DNA of 64,000 nucleotides from positions 62,001 through 126,000 of the forward strand of contig JBMOQW010000027.1 in assembly GCA_049322515.1 (NCBI GenBank). The letters run 5' to 3'. This DNA comes from Parasulfuritortus sp049322515. GTDB taxonomy: Bacteria; Pseudomonadota; Gammaproteobacteria; Burkholderiales; Thiobacillaceae. The notes below the pieces were generated by a model. That model was not told where the DNA came from and ran no database searches. It worked only from the letters and a program-made list of their open reading frames with translations. Each line of letters opens with the position of its first letter. The first letter of the stretch is position 1. Made by a program: the position numbers and the translations under genes. Positions 7,566-16,809 of this stretch are shown in pieces.

Positions 7566-8789
7566 ATGAATCCTCGGGGAGTGTCACCCATGCGTCCCAA
7601 CAGTTGGCCACTGCTGTGCTTGGTGTGCCTGATCGCCACCAGCCACGCCGCCGAGCCCGAGCCACGGGATGGGGGCGCCAGCCCGTTCAGCCTGCGCGGC
7701 TTCGGCACCCTGGGACTGGCGCGCTCCGACACCGACCGGACCGAATATGTCCGGGACTTGTCGCAACCGTATGGCCTGGATCGTGACTGGTCGGCCAAGA
7801 TCGATTCTCTGATCGGTCTCCAGGCCGAGTATCGCTTCGACGAGCACTGGCATGCGGTCGTCCAAGCGATGAGCCGCTATCGCTACGACGGCAGCTACGA
7901 CCCGGAAATCTCCTGGGCCTTTGTCCAGTATGAGCCATCGCCGGCCTTCAACCTGCGCCTTGGGCGCCTGGGCACCGAGTTCTACATGTTGGCCGACTCG
8001 CGCCTGGTCGGCTTTGCCAACCTGACCGTGCGGCCGCCCCCTGACTATTTCGGGCCCCTGGTCTTCTCCTATCTCGACGGACTCGACGCCGGCGCCTCGT
8101 TACCGGTCGGCAATGGACTCGTGCAAGCCAAGTTGTTCGCCGGCCGTTCCCCGGAATGGTCGCCTTTCTATGGCGCTATCCGCTGGGACCTGGACGGCAC
8201 CCTGCTGGTCGGGGGCCACCTGGAATATGTGCGCCATCCTTGGCAAATCCGCTTCAGCCACACTGAAGTCGAATTCGCCCGCGAACTCCCGCTCAACCAG
8301 CTGGCCGGCTTCGACGTGATCGGCCTGGTGCCGGAGCTCTCGGTCAAGGACCGTCGAGTCCGCTACGATTCCCTCGGGGTCGTCTACGACAACGGCCCGC
8401 TCCAGGTCCAGCTGATGCTGAGCCAGACCGAGCATGACAGTGTGTCCTACGAGGACACCCGGGCCGGCTACGCCATCGTCGCCTACCGGCTTGGCCAGGT
8501 CACGCCCTACCTGGGCTACGCCAGGGTCAACTCCGAACCTGACCGCCTGGCACACCCGCCGCCGCCGCCCATGGACACCCTGGTCAGTGGCCTCACCCGC
8601 GCCACCCACAGCGACCAGCACACCTGGTCCCTGGGCGCGCGCTGGGATGTCTACGACAACCTCGCCCTCAAGGCCCAGATCGACTGGGTTCGCGGTTCGC
8701 CCAGCTCGGTCTTTCCGTTCCGGGGCGATGACATCGTCTGGGACGGCACGATGACCGTCTACAGCCTGGCGCTGGACTTCGTCTTCTGA
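7566..8789 (+). CDS. Outer-membrane porin-like beta-barrel protein
   Basis: A 407-residue secreted protein. From the second possible start (7590) it reads MRPNSWPLLCLVCLIATSHA, a clean signal peptide ending before AEPEP. The mature part is rich in alternating aromatic strands (WAFVQYEPS, LRLGRLGTEFYMLADS, VSYEDTRAGYAIVAYRLG, YLGYARVN) and ends ...YSLALDFVF, with a terminal Phe as in outer-membrane barrels. The start is ambiguous: 7566 and 7590 each have a plausible ribosome site. It heads a three-gene unit with a phosphate-binding-like protein and a GGDEF-EAL protein. The solute is unknown. Confidence 0.78.
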   Translation: MNPRGVSPMRPNSWPLLCLVCLIATSHAAEPEPRDGGASPFSLRGFGTLGLARSDTDRTEYVRDLSQPYGLDRDWSAKIDSLIGLQAEYRFDEHWHAVVQAMSRYRYDGSYDPEISWAFVQYEPSPAFNLRLGRLGTEFYMLADSRLVGFANLTVRPPPDYFGPLVFSYLDGLDAGASLPVGNGLVQAKLFAGRSPEWSPFYGAIRWDLDGTLLVGGHLEYVRHPWQIRFSHTEVEFARELPLNQLAGFDVIGLVPELSVKDRRVRYDSLGVVYDNGPLQVQLMLSQTEHDSVSYEDTRAGYAIVAYRLGQVTPYLGYARVNSEPDRLAHPPPPPMDTLVSGLTRATHSDQHTWSLGARWDVYDNLALKAQIDWVRGSPSSVFPFRGDDIVWDGTMTVYSLALDFVF

Positions 8790-8793
8790 CGCG

Positions 8794-9222
8794 ATGCACA
8801 CGCCCCTCCGACGCCTCCTCATCCTGCTCGCCCTGGCCACGTCGGCGCCGCTCCAGGCCGACCTGGTCGTGGTGACGCCGGCCCGGAGCGAGGTCGACAG
8901 CCTCAGCCGGGAGGACGTCATCAACATCTTCATGGGGCGTTTCCGCCAGTTCCCGCGCGGTGGCACCGCGCACCCAATCGACTTGCCGGGGCACCATCCC
9001 GACCGGGCCCGCTTCTACCAGCTCCTGATCAACAAGTCGCCCGCCGAAGTCAATGCCTACTGGGCGCGCCTCACCTTCTCGGGCAAGACCCGCCCCCCCC
9101 CGGAGGCACGCTCGGTTGCCGAGGCGACCGACTGGCTGGCCCGTCAGGAAGGCGCCATCGGCTATCTCGATCGCAGCCGGGTCGACGCACGCCACCGCAT
9201 CGTGCTCGAACTGGGCCGCTAG
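8794..9222 (+). CDS. Short periplasmic phosphate-binding-like protein
   Basis: A 142-residue exported protein: a signal peptide (LRRLLILLALATSAPLQA) followed by a compact PstS-like fold. The stretches DLVVVTPARSEVDSLSREDVINIFMGR, FYQLLINKSPAEVNAYWARLTFSGKTRPP and AIGYLDRS are typical of the short phosphate-ABC substrate-binding-like proteins. It is about half the length of PstS, and no ABC permease or ATPase is nearby. It starts 4 bases after the porin stop, and the sensor gene starts 7 bases after its own stop, so it is likely the periplasmic partner of one of them (inference). Confidence 0.75.
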   Translation: MHTPLRRLLILLALATSAPLQADLVVVTPARSEVDSLSREDVINIFMGRFRQFPRGGTAHPIDLPGHHPDRARFYQLLINKSPAEVNAYWARLTFSGKTRPPPEARSVAEATDWLARQEGAIGYLDRSRVDARHRIVLELGR

Positions 9223-9229
9223 GACTGCC

Positions 9230-11614
9230 GTGGCCTCGCTCGTCGGACATAGCTTGCTGACACGGACTGCCCTGGTGGTGCTGGCCACCTTCATCACGGT
9301 GGCGACCCTCGCCATCCTGGCCACCATGGTCATCACCGAGCAGCGCCAGCACAAGGCCGCCGGCGAGCGTCTGGAACGCCTCCTCGACACGGTCGAGAGC
9401 ACGGTCAGCGTGGCGTGCTACGTGCGTGACGCGCAACTGGCCAAGGAAGTCGCCCAGGGCCTGCGCAAGAACCATGAAGTCGAGGCGGTGGCGATCCTCA
9501 CCGATGCCGCCAACCCTAGCGAACGCATCCTGGTCGATACCGATGCCGGTGGCACCGCCAGTCCCCTGCGCCTGGTGCGCGATGTCCGCTCGCCCTTCGA
9601 TTCGAGCCAAGTGGTGGGCCAGATCCGGGTCGATGCCAACCTCGAGGTCATCAATGCCGAGGTCACCCAGGAAGTCCGCTATGTCACCCTGCTCATCCTG
9701 GCGCAACTGATCCTGGTCGCGGTGACCCTGGTGGGCGCCCTCCTGATATTCATCGTGCGGCCGATCCAGGCCCTGTCCGACGGCCTGCACCGCATGGACC
9801 CGACCCGGGGCGAACGACTGGCGATGCCGCCCAGCCATGCCCACAGCGAGATCGGCCGTCTGGTCGACGACATCAACGAGCTGGCCGGCAATCTGGTCCA
9901 GGCCCTGCACCAGGAGCGCGACCTGCGCCTGGAAATGGAGATCGGCGAGCGCAAGTACCACTCCATCTTCGAAAACGCCGAAACCGGCATCTTCCTGGTC
10001 GATGCCACCGGCCAGCTGACCTCCTGGAACCCGGCCTTCGCGCGATTGTTCGCCATTCCCGCCAGCGAGCCGCATGGCGGGGGACTCAACCTGCGCCAAC
10101 TGCCCTGGGAAAACCGCCAGCGCATCGTCGAACTGGCCCTCAACTGCCAGGCCGACGCCAGCGGCCTGGCCAGCGACCTCGCCATCCGCACCGGCCAGGG
10201 CGAACGGCGCTGGCTGAACGTGATGCTGACCGCGATCGGCGACGGCCAGGTGCAGGGGGTGGTGCACGACATCACCGAACATCTCGAGGCCGAGGCCCAG
10301 GCCCGTCGCATGGCGGTGACCGATCCGCTCACCGGCGTGCGCAACCGGCTCGGCCTGGAACAAGCACTCACCGAGATGATCACCACGCAGCGCGGGGGCG
10401 GCCCCGGATTCACCCTGGCCCTGGTCGATCTCGACCATTTCCGGCGTATCAACGAAGGCTTCGGCCTGCCGGTCGGCGACAACATCCTCAAGGACGCCAC
10501 CCAGCGCATCAACCATTGCGTCAAGGCCAGCGACCTCCTGGCCCGCCTGGGTGGCGACCGCTTTGCGCTGGTCCTGCCCGAAGTGGTCGAGACCGAGACC
10601 ATCGACCCGATCATGGCACGTCTGCAGAAAGCGCTGGCCAAGCCGTTCGTGATCGAGGACACCCCGCTCCAGATGCACGCCAGCCTGGGCATCACGCTGT
10701 GTCCGCGCGACGGCTGCGAAATCCCGCGCCTGCTGCGCAACGCCGAATTGGCCCTGGACCGGGTCAAGGCCTCGGGCGGAAACAACCGGCTCTATTACGA
10801 CCCGTCCCTGGCCGAGGCCGCGGAATTCCGACGCCAGATGGAAAATGATCTGCGGCAGGCCATCCGCCAGGGCGAGTTCGAACTGTTCCTGCAACCGATC
10901 ATCGACCTGGAACGGAACCGCACCACCGGCGCCGAGGACCTGATCCGCTGGCGCCACCCCAAACAGGGCCTGGTGCAGCCGGATACCTTCATCCCCCTGG
11001 CCGAGGAAACCGGCCTGATCGAGGACATCGGCCTCTGGGCCCTGGACACCGCCTGCCGGCAACTGGCCGAATGGCAACGCGCCGGCCATGATCGCTATCT
11101 CTCGCTCAACGTGTCCGGACGCCAGATCCCCTCCGGCCTGCCGCCCACCCGGGTCACCGACGCGGTGGCCCGCCATGGTGTCGAGCCTGGCCGCCTGGCC
11201 CTGGAAATCACCGAGGGCGTGCTGCTCGCCGACACGGTCAAGGCGCTGTCCTGGCTGAACGCCTTGCGCGAACGGGGCTTCCGCATCTACCTGGATGATT
11301 TTGGCACCGGCTACTCTTCCCTGTCCTATCTCAAGCGCTTCCCGGTCGACACCCTCAAGGTGGACAAGAGCTTCGTGCGCGACATGAACGAAGACGGCAG
11401 CGACCGGGCCCTGATCGAGGCGGTGGTGGCCATGGCGCGCGGACTGGGCATGAACGTGGTCGCCGAGGGCGTGGAAAACGCCGCCCAGCTCGACCTGCTG
11501 CGCGCCATGACCTGCCGTTACGCCCAGGGCTACCACTTTTCCAGGCCGGTGCCGGCCGACCAGTTCGACGCTGCGGTGCGCGAGATCGAGGCCCGGCTGG
11601 GCCGCCACGACTGA
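9230..11614 (+). CDS. Membrane HAMP-PAS-GGDEF(degenerate)-EAL protein
   Basis: A 794-residue c-di-GMP signalling protein from a GTG start at 9230. There is a membrane helix at about 8-32, a periplasmic region, a second helix at about 155-180 (LLILAQLILVAVTLVGALLIFIV), HAMP, a PAS domain (KYHSIFENAETGIFLVDATG), GGDEF and EAL. The GGDEF signature is GGDRF, so cyclase activity is unlikely. The EAL signature reads EDL, but the other catalytic motifs are present: NVSGRQ, LEITEG, YLDDFGTGYSSLSYLK, VAEGVEN and QGYHFSRP. It probably hydrolyses c-di-GMP or senses it. Co-transcription with the periplasmic binding-like protein suggests ligand input through its periplasmic loop. Confidence 0.88.
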   Translation: MASLVGHSLLTRTALVVLATFITVATLAILATMVITEQRQHKAAGERLERLLDTVESTVSVACYVRDAQLAKEVAQGLRKNHEVEAVAILTDAANPSERILVDTDAGGTASPLRLVRDVRSPFDSSQVVGQIRVDANLEVINAEVTQEVRYVTLLILAQLILVAVTLVGALLIFIVRPIQALSDGLHRMDPTRGERLAMPPSHAHSEIGRLVDDINELAGNLVQALHQERDLRLEMEIGERKYHSIFENAETGIFLVDATGQLTSWNPAFARLFAIPASEPHGGGLNLRQLPWENRQRIVELALNCQADASGLASDLAIRTGQGERRWLNVMLTAIGDGQVQGVVHDITEHLEAEAQARRMAVTDPLTGVRNRLGLEQALTEMITTQRGGGPGFTLALVDLDHFRRINEGFGLPVGDNILKDATQRINHCVKASDLLARLGGDRFALVLPEVVETETIDPIMARLQKALAKPFVIEDTPLQMHASLGITLCPRDGCEIPRLLRNAELALDRVKASGGNNRLYYDPSLAEAAEFRRQMENDLRQAIRQGEFELFLQPIIDLERNRTTGAEDLIRWRHPKQGLVQPDTFIPLAEETGLIEDIGLWALDTACRQLAEWQRAGHDRYLSLNVSGRQIPSGLPPTRVTDAVARHGVEPGRLALEITEGVLLADTVKALSWLNALRERGFRIYLDDFGTGYSSLSYLKRFPVDTLKVDKSFVRDMNEDGSDRALIEAVVAMARGLGMNVVAEGVENAAQLDLLRAMTCRYAQGYHFSRPVPADQFDAAVREIEARLGRHD

Positions 11615-11659
11615 CCGGCTGACTGCCACGAAGACTGGGCGAACAGGTATGCTTCGGCC

Positions 11660-12574
11660 ATGAACGCCGATCTCAACGCCGCCCTCGACCAGATCAACCG
11701 CATCATCCTGGGCAAGGAACGCCAGGTGCGCCTCTGCCTCGCCTGTCTGCTGGCGCGCGGCCACCTGCTCATCGAAGATCTGCCCGGGGTCGGCAAGACC
11801 ACCCTGGCCCACGCCCTGGCGCGGACCCTGGGCCTCGACTACCAGCGCATCCAGTTCACCAGCGACCTGCTCCCCGCCGACATCCTGGGCGCCGCCATCT
11901 ACGAGCGCGACAGCGCCAGCTTCCGGTTCCATCCCGGGCCGATCTTCGCCCAGGTGGTGCTCGCCGACGAGATCAACCGGGCCAGCCCCAAGGCCCAGAG
12001 CGCCCTGCTCGAAGCCATGGAGGAAGGCCAGGTCAGCATCGAGGGCGAAACCCGGGCCCTGCCCAGCCCGTTCTTTGTCCTCGCGACCCAGAACCCCGGC
12101 CATCAGATCGGCGTCTTCCCGCTGCCGGAATCGCAACTCGACCGCTTCCTGATGCGCCTGTCGCTCGGCTACCCGAGCCCGGCCGCGGAACGCGGCCTGC
12201 TTGCCGGCCAGGACCGCCGCGACCTGGTCGCCGAATTGCGTCCGGCGCTCGACCCGCGTGACTTCATCGTGCTTCAGGATCGGGTGCGCCAGGTCCGGGT
12301 CAGCGACGCCCTGCTCGACTACCTCCAGGCCCTGATCCTGGCCAGCCGGCAGAACGCCAGCTTCGCCGACGGCCTCAGCCCGCGCGGCGGCCTCGCCCTC
12401 AAGCATGCGGCCCAGGGCTGGGCCTTCCTGGCCGGGCGCGATTTCGTGCAGCCCGAGGACGTGCAGGCGGTGCTGCCCGGCGTGGTTGGCCATCGCCTGC
12501 GCCCGGCGCCCGGAATCACCGCCACCGACGAGTTCTGGGCCGCACGCATCCTGCTCCAGGTGCCGATTCCCTGA
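11660..12574 (+). CDS. MoxR-type AAA+ ATPase
   Basis: A 304-residue AAA+ ATPase of the MoxR group, which acts as a chaperone for metal-centre or protein-complex maturation. The Walker A is at 42-48 (PGVGKTT), the Walker B is VVLADEINRASPKAQSALLE, and sensor 1 is FFVLATQNPGHQ; the lid ends with ATDEFWAARILLQVPIP. It heads a MoxR/DUF58/transglutaminase operon; its stop overlaps the DUF58 start by one base. Confidence 0.93.
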   Translation: MNADLNAALDQINRIILGKERQVRLCLACLLARGHLLIEDLPGVGKTTLAHALARTLGLDYQRIQFTSDLLPADILGAAIYERDSASFRFHPGPIFAQVVLADEINRASPKAQSALLEAMEEGQVSIEGETRALPSPFFVLATQNPGHQIGVFPLPESQLDRFLMRLSLGYPSPAAERGLLAGQDRRDLVAELRPALDPRDFIVLQDRVRQVRVSDALLDYLQALILASRQNASFADGLSPRGGLALKHAAQGWAFLAGRDFVQPEDVQAVLPGVVGHRLRPAPGITATDEFWAARILLQVPIP

Positions 12575-13500
12575 TGCGGCTGAACCTGCCCTGGCGTCGG
12601 CCAACGCCTGAACCCGGCCCCATCGTCCTCGGCTCACGCCGCCTCTACATCCTGCCCACCCGCCTCGGCCTGGTGTTCGGCGCCCTGCTGCTCGGCCTGC
12701 TGCTGGCCTCGATGAACTACGGCATCAACCTCGGCTATTTGTTCACCTTCCTGCTCGCCAGCATCGGCGTGGTCGGCCTGCTGCACACCCAGCGCGGCCT
12801 GCTCGGCCTGCGCCTGACCCCCCTGGCCGCGCCGCCCGTGTTTGCCGGGGAAAGCGCACGGCTCGCCCTGCGCATCGACAACCCCGGCCAGCGCTGGCGA
12901 GGCGGCCTGCGCCTGGCCACCGACACGACCCAGGCCGAACCGCTCGACCTGCCCCCCGGCAGCGGGGGCGAAGCCATCCTGAGCCTGCCGCAACCGGTGC
13001 GCGGCTGGCACCGGCCCGGCCGGCTCAGCCTGGCCTCGACCTGGCCGCTCGGCCTGTTCCGCTGCTGGACCGTGTTCGAGCTCGACTGGGGCGTGCTGGT
13101 CTACCCGAAGCCGGCCGCCGACGCCCTGCCCTGGCCGGACACACCCGGCGCCGGCCTCGGTGTCGCCACCCAGCGGGCGGGCGAGGATGAGTTCGCCGGG
13201 CTGCGCGCCTATCGGCCCGGCGACTCGCCGCGCCGGATCGCCTGGAAAAGCGTGGCGCGCGACCAGGCACCCCTGACCAAGCAGTTTTCCGGCAGCGGCG
13301 GCCGGGAGCTCTGGCTGGACTGGTCAGCCTGCCCGGAGCATGAACCGGAGGCCCGGCTGTCGCGCCTCGCCCGCTGGATCCTCGACGCCGAACAGGCCGG
13401 GCTGACCTGGGGCCTGGTCCTGCCCGGCCTGCGCCTGCCACCCGGTCATGGCGACCGCCAGCGCGACCGGGCCCTGGAAGCCCTCGCCCGCCATGGCTGA
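12574..13500 (+). CDS. DUF58 domain protein
   Basis: A 308-residue membrane-anchored protein. Two hydrophobic segments at about 30-70 (LGLVFGALLLGLLLASMNYG, then LFTFLLASIGVVGLL) precede a beta-rich region and the DUF58 signature LRAYRPGDSPRRIAWKSVAR. DUF58 proteins are von Willebrand-like partners of MoxR ATPases. It overlaps the moxR stop and the next start, which supports one operon. The substrate of the complex is unknown. Confidence 0.9.
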   Translation: MRLNLPWRRPTPEPGPIVLGSRRLYILPTRLGLVFGALLLGLLLASMNYGINLGYLFTFLLASIGVVGLLHTQRGLLGLRLTPLAAPPVFAGESARLALRIDNPGQRWRGGLRLATDTTQAEPLDLPPGSGGEAILSLPQPVRGWHRPGRLSLASTWPLGLFRCWTVFELDWGVLVYPKPAADALPWPDTPGAGLGVATQRAGEDEFAGLRAYRPGDSPRRIAWKSVARDQAPLTKQFSGSGGRELWLDWSACPEHEPEARLSRLARWILDAEQAGLTWGLVLPGLRLPPGHGDRQRDRALEALARHG

Positions 13501-15478
13501 CCCCGTACGTACCGCCTGGCATCTCGACCGGCGCACGCGCTGGCTGGTCGTGCCGCTGGCCATGGTGATCGCACCGCACCTGCTCTACACCCCGGCCTGG
13601 GTCGGCCTGGCCGCTGGCGGGGCCCTGCTCTGGCGCCTGGCGCCTGGCTGGCGCAAGGACCATGCCGGCCAGCGCGTGGTCCGCGGGCTCCTGGCTGGCG
13701 CCGCCCTGCTCGGCGTGCTGCTCCAGTTCCACACCCTGCTCGGCCCCCAGCCGGGCATCAGCCTGCTGGTCCTGATGACCGCCCTGAAGCTGCTCGAATC
13801 GGAAGGCCCGCGCGACCACATCATCGGCGTCCTGGCCGGCTACTTCCTGCTCATGGCGGTGCTCATCCACCACCAGCAACTGGCCATGGCGGCCTGGCTG
13901 GCCGCCAGCGCCGTGGCCCTCACCGCCAGCCTGATCGTCAACCAGCGGGCCAGCCCGCCGCCCGTCCGCCAGGCCCTCGGCCAGGCTGGCCTGCTCATGG
14001 TCCAGGCGCTGCCCCTGGCCCTGGTCCTGTTCCTGCTTTTCCCCCGCTTGCCGTCGCCGGTCGGTGGTCTGGTGCGCACCGAGGTCGCCAGCACCGGCCT
14101 GTCCGACACCATGACGCCGGGCTCGGTCAGCCAGCTGATCCAGTCCGACGCCGTCGCCTTCCGGGTCGATTTCGCGCAAGCCGGCGTCGCCCTCAACCAG
14201 CTTTACTGGCGCGGCCCGGTGCTCAGTGAATTCGACGGCCGGGCCTGGCGCCGGACCCGGCTCGACGGCGGACCGCCCGAAGGGCGCGCGTTGGGTGCGG
14301 CGATCGACTACAGCATCACCCTGGAGCCCAGCGCCCAGCCCTGGCTGCCGGTGGCCGGACTGGCGGATCGAATCGACCTGCCCCTGGCCCGGGTCTCCAG
14401 CCAGCTCGAATGGTCCCTGGCCAGACCCCGTCAGGAGCGCCTGCGTTACACGGTCCGCGCCTGGCTCGACTACCGGCTCGATCCCGACCGTCCCCCCCTG
14501 CGGCAGGCGGCGAACCTGGCCCTGCCCGAGGGCAGCAATCCGGACACCGTAGCCTTGGCCCGCCGCTGGGCGGCCGAGACACCCGACCCGCAAGCGCTGG
14601 TCAGGCGCGCCCTGGGCTATTTCCGCAGCGAACCGTTCCACTACACGCTGTCGCCGCCCCGCCTGGGCGAACAGCCCATGGACGACTTCCTGTTCGTCAC
14701 CCGGCGCGGCTTCTGCGAACATTACGCCGGCGCCTTCACGGTGCTGATGCGCGCCGCTGGCGTACCGGCCCGGGTGGTCACCGGCTACCAGGGCGGCGAG
14801 CTGAACCCGATCGGTGGCTATGGCATCGTGCGCCAGCGCGATGCCCATGCCTGGGCCGAGGTGTGGCTTCCCGGTGAAGGCTGGCGCCCGGTCGATCCGA
14901 CCGCTGCCGTGGCCCCGGACCGGATCGAGCGCGGGATCGGCGCCGCCCTGCCCGCCGCCGAGCTGCCCCGGCTCGGCTTGGCGCCGGACTGGCTGCGGCC
15001 GCTCAGGCAAACCTGGGATTTCGTCAACAACGGCTGGAACCAGTGGGTGCTCGGCTACGATTTCGAACGCCAGCGTCGCTTGCTGACCGCCCTGTCGCCC
15101 TCGCTCGGAACCTTGCGCGGCCTGCTTTGGGCGCTGCTCGGCATGGCTGGCCTGGTGGTTGGCGGGCTCGCCCTTTGGGTGCTACGCGACGCCGCCGGCC
15201 CCCGCCGGCAGGGCGCGGATCGCCTCTACGACCGATTCGCCACCCGGCTGGCCCGAATCGGGCTGACCCGTGGCCGCGCCGAGGGGCCGGAGGACTTCGC
15301 CGCGCGCGCCGCGGCGCGGCGGCCGGACCTGGCGACACCGATCCGCACCATCACCGGCCTCTACGTCGGCCTGCGCTACGGCGGCCTGCCCGGTGCCCGG
15401 CTGGGCGAATTGAAGCGCGCCGTGCGGGCCTTCCGGCCCGGCCGGGCGGCGCGCCGGGGTGTGGAAAAGAAAAGCTGA
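13493..15478 (+). CDS. TgpA-type membrane transglutaminase (DUF3488)
   Basis: A 661-residue inner-membrane protein. The N-terminal half has five or six membrane segments (DUF3488/TgpA_N). The periplasmic domain is transglutaminase-like with the catalytic Cys in TRRGFCEHYAGAFTVLMRAA, His in QRDAHAWAEVWL and Asp in WRPVDPTAA. A further membrane helix at about 545-570 precedes a DUF4129-like cytoplasmic tail. The ATG at 13493, which overlaps the DUF58 stop, is preferred to 13448 because it gives the typical start MADPVRTAWHLDRRTRW. In Pseudomonas the homologue TgpA is essential for growth; the reaction product is not settled. Confidence 0.92.
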   Translation: MADPVRTAWHLDRRTRWLVVPLAMVIAPHLLYTPAWVGLAAGGALLWRLAPGWRKDHAGQRVVRGLLAGAALLGVLLQFHTLLGPQPGISLLVLMTALKLLESEGPRDHIIGVLAGYFLLMAVLIHHQQLAMAAWLAASAVALTASLIVNQRASPPPVRQALGQAGLLMVQALPLALVLFLLFPRLPSPVGGLVRTEVASTGLSDTMTPGSVSQLIQSDAVAFRVDFAQAGVALNQLYWRGPVLSEFDGRAWRRTRLDGGPPEGRALGAAIDYSITLEPSAQPWLPVAGLADRIDLPLARVSSQLEWSLARPRQERLRYTVRAWLDYRLDPDRPPLRQAANLALPEGSNPDTVALARRWAAETPDPQALVRRALGYFRSEPFHYTLSPPRLGEQPMDDFLFVTRRGFCEHYAGAFTVLMRAAGVPARVVTGYQGGELNPIGGYGIVRQRDAHAWAEVWLPGEGWRPVDPTAAVAPDRIERGIGAALPAAELPRLGLAPDWLRPLRQTWDFVNNGWNQWVLGYDFERQRRLLTALSPSLGTLRGLLWALLGMAGLVVGGLALWVLRDAAGPRRQGADRLYDRFATRLARIGLTRGRAEGPEDFAARAAARRPDLATPIRTITGLYVGLRYGGLPGARLGELKRAVRAFRPGRAARRGVEKKS

Positions 15479-15502
15479 ACATTTCCGATGGGACGCCGAT
15501 AA

Positions 15503-15520
15503 TTGGTATAAACAAACCAA
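15503..15520 (+). promoter_or_regulatory. Inverted repeat in the leader of the HDOD/FIST genes
   Basis: TTGGT-N8-ACCAA spans a TATAAA box in the 119-base gap before the next gene. It could be a promoter -10 with an overlapping operator. No clear -35 was found. Confidence 0.3.
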
Positions 15521-15597
15521 CACCGACCCATGGAAAGTAGACGCGCTCCCGACCCCGCGCCCGGCGGGTCGGACCGGGTTCCGACAAGGATGCTGCG

Positions 15598-15954
15598 ATG
15601 ACGCCGGAAAGCCAGGTTCTGCCCCTCGCCAGCGTGCATGCCGGCATGCACCTGGCCGAACCGGTCCGTGACCGGCAGGGCAATCTCATGCTGGCGGCGG
15701 GCACCGAGCTCACCGCCCCCCATATTGCCGCCTTGGCGCGGCGGGGCATCGCCTCGGTGCTGATTCTGCCCGAACGCATCCCGCCGTCCGACCAGGAACG
15801 GGCGGCCATGCGCCAGGCGACCGAGGCGCGCCTTCGCCACATCTTCCGCAAATCGCTCGACGCCCCGGCTTCGGCCGCCCTGTTCGAGGTGCTCCTGGCC
15901 TATCGCCTGGACCCTCTGGCTGCCACCCCGCCCGGCACGGACCCGACCTCATGA
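15598..15954 (+). CDS. Small protein of the HDOD/HD-GYP neighbourhood
   Basis: A 118-residue protein. Residues 1-60 (LPLASVHAGMHLAEPVRDRQGNLMLAAGTELT...ALARRGIASVLI) resemble the short beta-rich segment found at the N-terminus of some HD-GYP proteins ("ml l..G..L" pattern). The rest is helical. Its last codons overlap the HDOD start by 4 bases, so it is translated with it. Function is unknown; a regulatory partner of the HDOD protein is inferred. Confidence 0.6.
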   Translation: MTPESQVLPLASVHAGMHLAEPVRDRQGNLMLAAGTELTAPHIAALARRGIASVLILPERIPPSDQERAAMRQATEARLRHIFRKSLDAPASAALFEVLLAYRLDPLAATPPGTDPTS

Positions 15955-16799
15955 ACCGCATCACCCCGGCCCAGGTGCTCGACAACATCCATCGGCTGCC
16001 GTCGCTGCCCGGCGTGGTCAACGAGCTGATCCTGGCCATGAGCGACGAAAGCCTGCGGGTCGATGATCTGGCGCACGGCATCGAGAAGGACCAGGCCCTC
16101 TCGGCGCGTGCCCTGCGGGTCGCCAACTCGCCGTTCTACGGCCTGCCCAAGCCGGTATCCTCGATCCATGACGCGGTGGTCGTGCTCGGCTTCCGCGCGG
16201 TCGGCAGCCTGGTCACCACGGCCGCGTTGACCGACTTCTTCCGGATGCCGGCCCTCGACTGGTTCGATCCGTCGACCTTCTGGCACCACAGCCTGGGCGC
16301 TGCGGTGTGCGGCCGCAAGCTGGCCGCGCGCGCCGGCATGGACCCGGAGGTCGGCTTCACGGCCGGCTTGCTGCACGATATCGGCCGCCTGCTCCTGGTG
16401 GTCGGCCACACCCGGCAGTACCAGGCCACCCTGGCCTGGCGCGATGCCCACGACGCCCCCCTGATCCAGGCCGAGCGGGCGGTGCTCGAATTGACCCACG
16501 CCGAAGCCGGGGCGGCCCTGGCCGGGCACTGGAATTTCCCGCCCGAGATCCAGAACGCGGTTGCTTTCCATCACCAACCGGACCAGGCGCCGGAACCCCG
16601 CCCGGCCTACCTGGCCCATCTCAGCGACGCGCTGGCACAGGGCCTCGACCTGGCCCGCGACCAGCGCGCCATCGCGCCCCCGCTCGTCCCCGATGTCCTC
16701 ACCCGCCTCGGCCTGGACTGGGCTGCCGTGGCCGGCAGCCTGGCCGGCATCGAAGCCGAGTTCGAGGGGTATGAATGCCTGCTTTCCGGAACCGCATGA
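15951..16799 (+). CDS. HDOD domain signalling protein
   Basis: A 282-residue HDOD protein, an HD-related output domain without phosphodiesterase chemistry. Hallmarks are IHRLPSLPGVVNELI, the ALSARALRVANSPFYGLPKPVSSIHDAVVVLGFR region, and a HD-like LLHDIGRLLL with FHHQPDQAP. It is co-transcribed with a small protein upstream and a FIST sensor downstream (10-base gap), suggesting a signalling cassette. Confidence 0.9.
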   Translation: MNRITPAQVLDNIHRLPSLPGVVNELILAMSDESLRVDDLAHGIEKDQALSARALRVANSPFYGLPKPVSSIHDAVVVLGFRAVGSLVTTAALTDFFRMPALDWFDPSTFWHHSLGAAVCGRKLAARAGMDPEVGFTAGLLHDIGRLLLVVGHTRQYQATLAWRDAHDAPLIQAERAVLELTHAEAGAALAGHWNFPPEIQNAVAFHHQPDQAPEPRPAYLAHLSDALAQGLDLARDQRAIAPPLVPDVLTRLGLDWAAVAGSLAGIEAEFEGYECLLSGTA

Positions 16800-16809
16800 G
16801 ACCCACCCG

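Noticed and set aside
9071..12637. A 1188-codon open frame on the minus strand
   Set aside because: It is antisense to the GGDEF-EAL and MoxR genes, which have clear domains; in GC-rich DNA the opposite strand stays open by codon bias. Its translation is low in recognisable motifs.
13025..15010. A 661-codon minus-strand frame, and similar long frames at 2632-3858 and 50461-52347
   Set aside because: Antisense shadows of the DUF58/transglutaminase, exonuclease/GIY-YIG and GGDEF-EAL genes.
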